Origin: an uncultured Oscillospiraceae bacterium
GTDB taxonomy: Bacteria; Bacillota_A; Clostridia; Oscillospirales; Oscillospiraceae
Direction: 5' to 3'
Assembly: GCA_910579155.1 (NCBI GenBank)
Contig: CAJTTS010000152.1
Location: 1 to 6,274 of the forward strand
Length of the DNA stretch: 6,274 bases
Positions 6,070-6,274 of the stretch are shown here, in pieces (position 1 is the stretch's first letter; the number at the start of each line of letters is the position of its first letter). Under the pieces are notes generated by a model, which saw nothing but the letters and a program-made list of their open reading frames with translations, ran no database searches and was not told the origin of the DNA. The translations under genes were made by a program, and so were the position numbers.

Positions 6070-6274
6070 ATGGCAGAGAAAAAATCCAACCGGGAAAAGC
6101 TCAAAGAGATCACCGCCAGCATCGAGCAGGGCATCCAAGACCTGTTTCAGAGCGACAAGTACGCCGAGTATCTGCGTACCATGTCCCGGTTTCACAGCTA
6201 TTCCGTGCGCAATACCATACTCATCCATATGCAGCGGCCTGACGCCACCGCCGTGGCCGGTTTCAATGCCTGGA
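6070..6274 (+). CDS. ArdC-like N-terminal domain protein (partial, runs off the window)
   Basis: ATG at 6070 follows AAAGGAGG (6058-6065) by 4 nt, and the frame stays open to the end for 68 codons. The segment YAEYLRTMSRFHSYSVRN, followed by LIHMQRPDATAVAGFNAW, fits the N-terminal domain of ArdC antirestriction proteins (ArdcN, formerly DUF1738), which binds single-stranded DNA; the YSxxNxxLI and VAGFxxW patterns are characteristic. In Tn1549-type elements this domain often heads a larger multidomain protein, so the full product may contain a zinc peptidase or other modules that cannot be seen here. The expected role is protecting incoming single-stranded element DNA or evading restriction in the recipient; this is inferred from the family, not seen directly. 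Confidence 0.88.
   Translation, partial: MAEKKSNREKLKEITASIEQGIQDLFQSDKYAEYLRTMSRFHSYSVRNTILIHMQRPDATAVAGFNAW

Noticed and set aside
6013..6228. Minus-strand frame ending VRKSKPISGL as a real gene
   Set aside because: The similarity to the VLP C-terminus comes only from the inverted repeat; the rest is antisense to the ArdC-like gene and shows no family match.

Overview
The window is a GC-rich (by eye near 60 %), tightly packed, single-direction stretch of an integrative and conjugative element of the Tn1549 / C. difficile CTn type, as carried by gut Clostridia (Oscillospiraceae, Lachnospiraceae, Clostridioides). The placement rests on gene order and family recognition from sequence: NlpC/P60 peptidase with a membrane anchor (CD1108 family), DUF4315, DUF4366 (CD1107 family), small Cys protein, DNA topoisomerase III, cysteine-rich VLP protein, ArdC-like protein. 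No chromosomal housekeeping gene, tRNA, rRNA, insertion sequence, CRISPR array or element end is visible, so this is the interior of the element.

Layout, all on the + strand. 1-53: last codons of an unidentified upstream gene. 56-562: unrecognised acidic protein. 552-2312: membrane-anchored cell-wall peptidase. 2327-2569: DUF4315 coiled-coil protein, whose expected start codon reads ACG. 2556-3248: DUF4366 surface protein. 3245-3430: 61-residue Cys4 protein. 3431-3517: non-coding gap with a perfect TATAAT box and a 13-bp hairpin. 3518-5584: topoisomerase III. 5571-5954: cysteine-rich VLP protein. 5955-6069: non-coding gap containing the far arm of an inverted repeat that starts inside the VLP gene. 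6070-6274: N-terminus of an ArdC-like protein, cut by the window end.

The first six genes overlap or almost touch (2-nt gap, 11-nt overlap, 14-nt gap, 14-nt overlap, 4-nt overlap), which points to one translationally coupled transcript for mating-channel and cell-envelope functions: the peptidase opens the wall and the DUF4366 protein sits at the surface. Topoisomerase III and the VLP protein (14-nt overlap) form a second block concerned with DNA processing, followed by the ArdC-like ssDNA-binding/anti-restriction gene expected to act in the recipient or on transferred single strands.

The features most worth a second look are the ACG start of the DUF4315 gene, the hairpin in front of the topoisomerase gene, and the asymmetric inverted repeat at the VLP-ArdC junction, with a possible alternative pairing over the ArdC ribosome binding site. 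I found no clear evidence of a wholly new system; the window is mostly a recognisable ICE module with some unexplained small proteins and RNA structures.
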